Made by a program: the position numbers and the translations under genes. Shown piece by piece: positions 6,797 through 7,177 of a DNA stretch of 7,177 nucleotides; the first letter of the stretch is position 1, and each line of letters starts with the position of its first letter. This DNA comes from Candidatus Stercoripulliclostridium merdigallinarum. Its GTDB lineage: Bacteria; Bacillota; Clostridia; Christensenellales; DTU072. The notes beneath the pieces were generated by a model. The model worked only from the letters and a program-made list of their open reading frames with translations, was not told the DNA's origin and did not search any database. The stretch lies in NCBI GenBank assembly GCA_018714575.1, contig DVNF01000012.1, positions 1 through 7,177 of the forward strand, written 5' to 3'.

Positions 6797-6826
6797 AAAA
6801 AAACCGCTTCTTGCGAGGCGGTTTTT
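6797..6826 (-). terminator. Attenuator terminator ahead of aroF
   Basis: Read on the minus strand, AAAAACCGC (6818-6826) pairs with GCGGTTTTT (6799-6807). The loop contains a GCAA tetraloop closed by C-G and U-A, and the T run ends at 6797. This rho-independent terminator sits 30 bases before the aroF start codon and 35 bases after the leader peptide stop, so it must be regulated if the operon is to be expressed. Confidence 0.9.
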
Positions 6827-6861
6827 CCGATTTACTGTATTATTAAACCTCCACGCAAAAA
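6808..6861 (-). promoter_or_regulatory. Antiterminator: mutually exclusive pairing with the terminator
   Basis: The 17 bases right after the leader stop codon, TTTTTGCGTGGAGGTTT on the minus strand (6845-6861), can pair with AAACCGCCTCGCAAGAA (6808-6824). 15 of 17 positions pair, including one G-U, with two internal mismatches. This consumes the 5' arm of the terminator, so the two hairpins exclude each other. The first half of the 6845-6861 segment can also pair weakly with leader codons (for example GCAAAA and TACGC), giving a possible protector fold when the leader is untranslated. The pairings are read directly; folding in vivo is inferred. Confidence 0.85.
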
Positions 6862-6924
6862 CTAAGCTATCCCGTAGCTAAAGTAAAAGTAATATGCGTA
6901 TGCGAAGAGATTTTGCTTTTTCAT
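6862..6924 (-). CDS. Tyr/Phe-rich leader peptide of the aro operon (20 aa)
   Basis: A 20-codon frame encoding MKKQNLFAYAYYFYFSYGIA, then TAG. Tyr at positions 9, 11, 12, 14 and 17 and Phe at 7, 13 and 15 make 8 of the 11 residues from 7 to 17 aromatic; there is no Trp. It lies between a strong promoter and the antiterminator/terminator pair, so it fits a translated attenuation sensor like those of the enteric pheA, trp and his operons. A ribosome stalled at the last Tyr codon (6874-6876) would reach to about 6862 and leave the antiterminator segment from 6861 free. One at the stop codon would cover it, allowing termination. Shortage of charged Tyr or Phe tRNA should therefore raise operon expression. 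The ATG sits at the predicted transcription start and has no Shine-Dalgarno site, so translation would be leaderless. Confidence 0.9.
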   Translation of the reverse strand: MKKQNLFAYAYYFYFSYGIA

Positions 6925-6930
6925 AGCTAA

Positions 6931-6959
6931 AGTATACCCCAACCGATTTTGAAAGTCAA
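6931..6959 (-). promoter_or_regulatory. Main promoter of the aro operon
   Basis: Minus strand TTGACT (6954-6959), a spacer of exactly 17 bases, then TATACT (6931-6936): five of six consensus bases in each box. By standard spacing transcription starts at or within a base or two of 6924, the A of the leader peptide ATG. No other promoter of comparable quality is visible upstream. Confidence 0.85.
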
Positions 6960-6971
6960 CGAATTATATTA

Positions 6972-7095
6972 ATATTTTCCTGCCCGAGAAAAAGTTTTGA
7001 TAACGTTATTAGACGAAAGAAGTTAGTAGTTAAACAAACGTTAGCACACGCAATAACGTTTTTATAAGGATAAAAATAGTCGGGCAGGAAAATAT
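6972..7095. repeat. Long inverted repeat, structured RNA or small mobile-element-like unit
   Basis: ATATTTTCCTGCCCGA (6972-6987) and its exact reverse complement (7080-7095) enclose 92 bases. Inside lies a second pair, AACGTTATT (7002-7010) and AATAACGTT (7052-7060). Folded, this gives a 16-bp closing stem, an asymmetric internal loop (14 and 19 bases), a 9-bp inner stem and a 41-base apical loop. A strong plus-strand terminator follows within 15 bases, which suggests a small plus-strand RNA; the closing stem plus large central bubble recalls the 6S RNA layout, but it is shorter and I recognise no conserved sequence. Alternatively TA dinucleotides bordering a 13-bp inverted terminal repeat would suit a MITE-like unit. 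I cannot decide from one copy. Confidence 0.6.
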
Positions 7096-7104
7096 GAACC
7101 GCGT

Positions 7105-7177
7105 CTAGGCGCGCCTTTCGGCGCGCTTTTTTGCAAAGTTAAAATCCCCTTTGGGGACGCCTCGGTCATTTATATTC
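7105..7177 (-). CDS. Possible C-terminal end of an upstream minus-strand gene (partial)
   Basis: One minus-strand frame is open from the window edge to a TAG at 7105-7107, reading N-I-N-D-R-G-V-P-K-G-D-F-N-F-A-K-K-R-A-E-R-R-A. The basic tail is plausible for a real C terminus, but 23 codons prove little. A competing frame ends at a TGA near 7166. The same bases form two hairpins, so this may instead be non-coding. Confidence 0.2.
   Translation of the reverse strand, partial: NINDRGVPKGDFNFAKKRAERRA
7109..7132 (+). terminator. Plus-strand intrinsic terminator
   Basis: GCGCGCC (7109-7115) and GGCGCGC (7120-7126) form a perfect GC-only 7-bp stem with a TTTC loop, followed directly by six T residues (7127-7132). 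The T run is only on the plus strand. No plus-strand protein gene lies upstream, so it most likely ends a small RNA beginning near 6960-6985. Confidence 0.8.

Noticed and set aside
6848..6852. GGAGG on the minus strand just after the leader peptide, as a ribosome binding site for a second small frame
   Set aside because: No ATG, GTG or TTG follows at usable distance. The bases are better explained as the core of the antiterminator.
6767..6960. T-box riboswitch or trp-type leader
   Set aside because: The space between promoter and terminator is too short for a T-box, no T-box core sequence is visible, and the leader peptide has no Trp codon.
6972..7095. CRISPR repeat or attachment site
   Set aside because: Only one inverted pair, no regularly spaced direct repeats, and no integrase or cas gene nearby.
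7145..7157. TCCCC-AAA-GGGGA hairpin on the minus strand as terminator of an upstream gene
   Set aside because: Three-base loop, short stem and only four T residues interrupted soon after. It overlaps an open frame, so neither reading is secure.

Overview
The window looks like a chromosomal piece of a Firmicutes, probably Clostridia-type, bacterium of moderate GC. That placement is an inference from strong Shine-Dalgarno sites, sigma-70/A-type promoters, a type I-beta DAHP synthase and a tightly packed aro operon. No taxonomic marker gene is present. All protein genes lie on the minus strand, so the biological reading order runs from high to low coordinates.

Layout in transcription order: (1) 6961-7177 is an intergenic or edge region. 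It has a 16-bp perfect inverted repeat enclosing about 92 bases, a strong plus-strand intrinsic terminator, and possibly the last codons of an upstream minus-strand gene. (2) 6767-6959 is the control region of the aro operon. It has a near-consensus promoter, a 20-residue leader peptide with five Tyr and three Phe codons, a sequence immediately after its stop codon that can act as antiterminator, and an intrinsic terminator just before the first enzyme gene. This is a complete aromatic amino acid attenuator. (3) 1099-6766 is a five-gene operon in which every junction overlaps: aroF (DAHP synthase), tyrA (prephenate dehydrogenase), aroA (EPSP synthase), aroC (chorismate synthase), and a three-domain gene encoding chorismate mutase, shikimate dehydrogenase and shikimate kinase in one chain. 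(4) 1011-1084 holds two tandem terminators. (5) 50-1010 is AT-rich and accessory in character. It holds a GIY-YIG nuclease-like gene with its own strong promoter and a palindrome over the -35 box, plus a possible decayed 3' gene end.

Together the operon supplies entry into the shikimate pathway (AroF), shikimate formation and phosphorylation (AroE and AroK domains), the last two steps to chorismate (AroA, AroC), and the branch toward tyrosine (chorismate mutase domain plus TyrA). 3-dehydroquinate synthase (aroB), 3-dehydroquinate dehydratase (aroD/aroQ) and prephenate dehydratase (pheA) are not in the window and must be elsewhere if the pathway is complete. The leader peptide senses Tyr and Phe but has no Trp codon, which fits an operon feeding the common trunk and the prephenate branch.

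The most notable items are the Tyr/Phe attenuator, whose leader peptide appears to be read from a leaderless transcript, and the chorismate mutase-AroE-AroK triple fusion.
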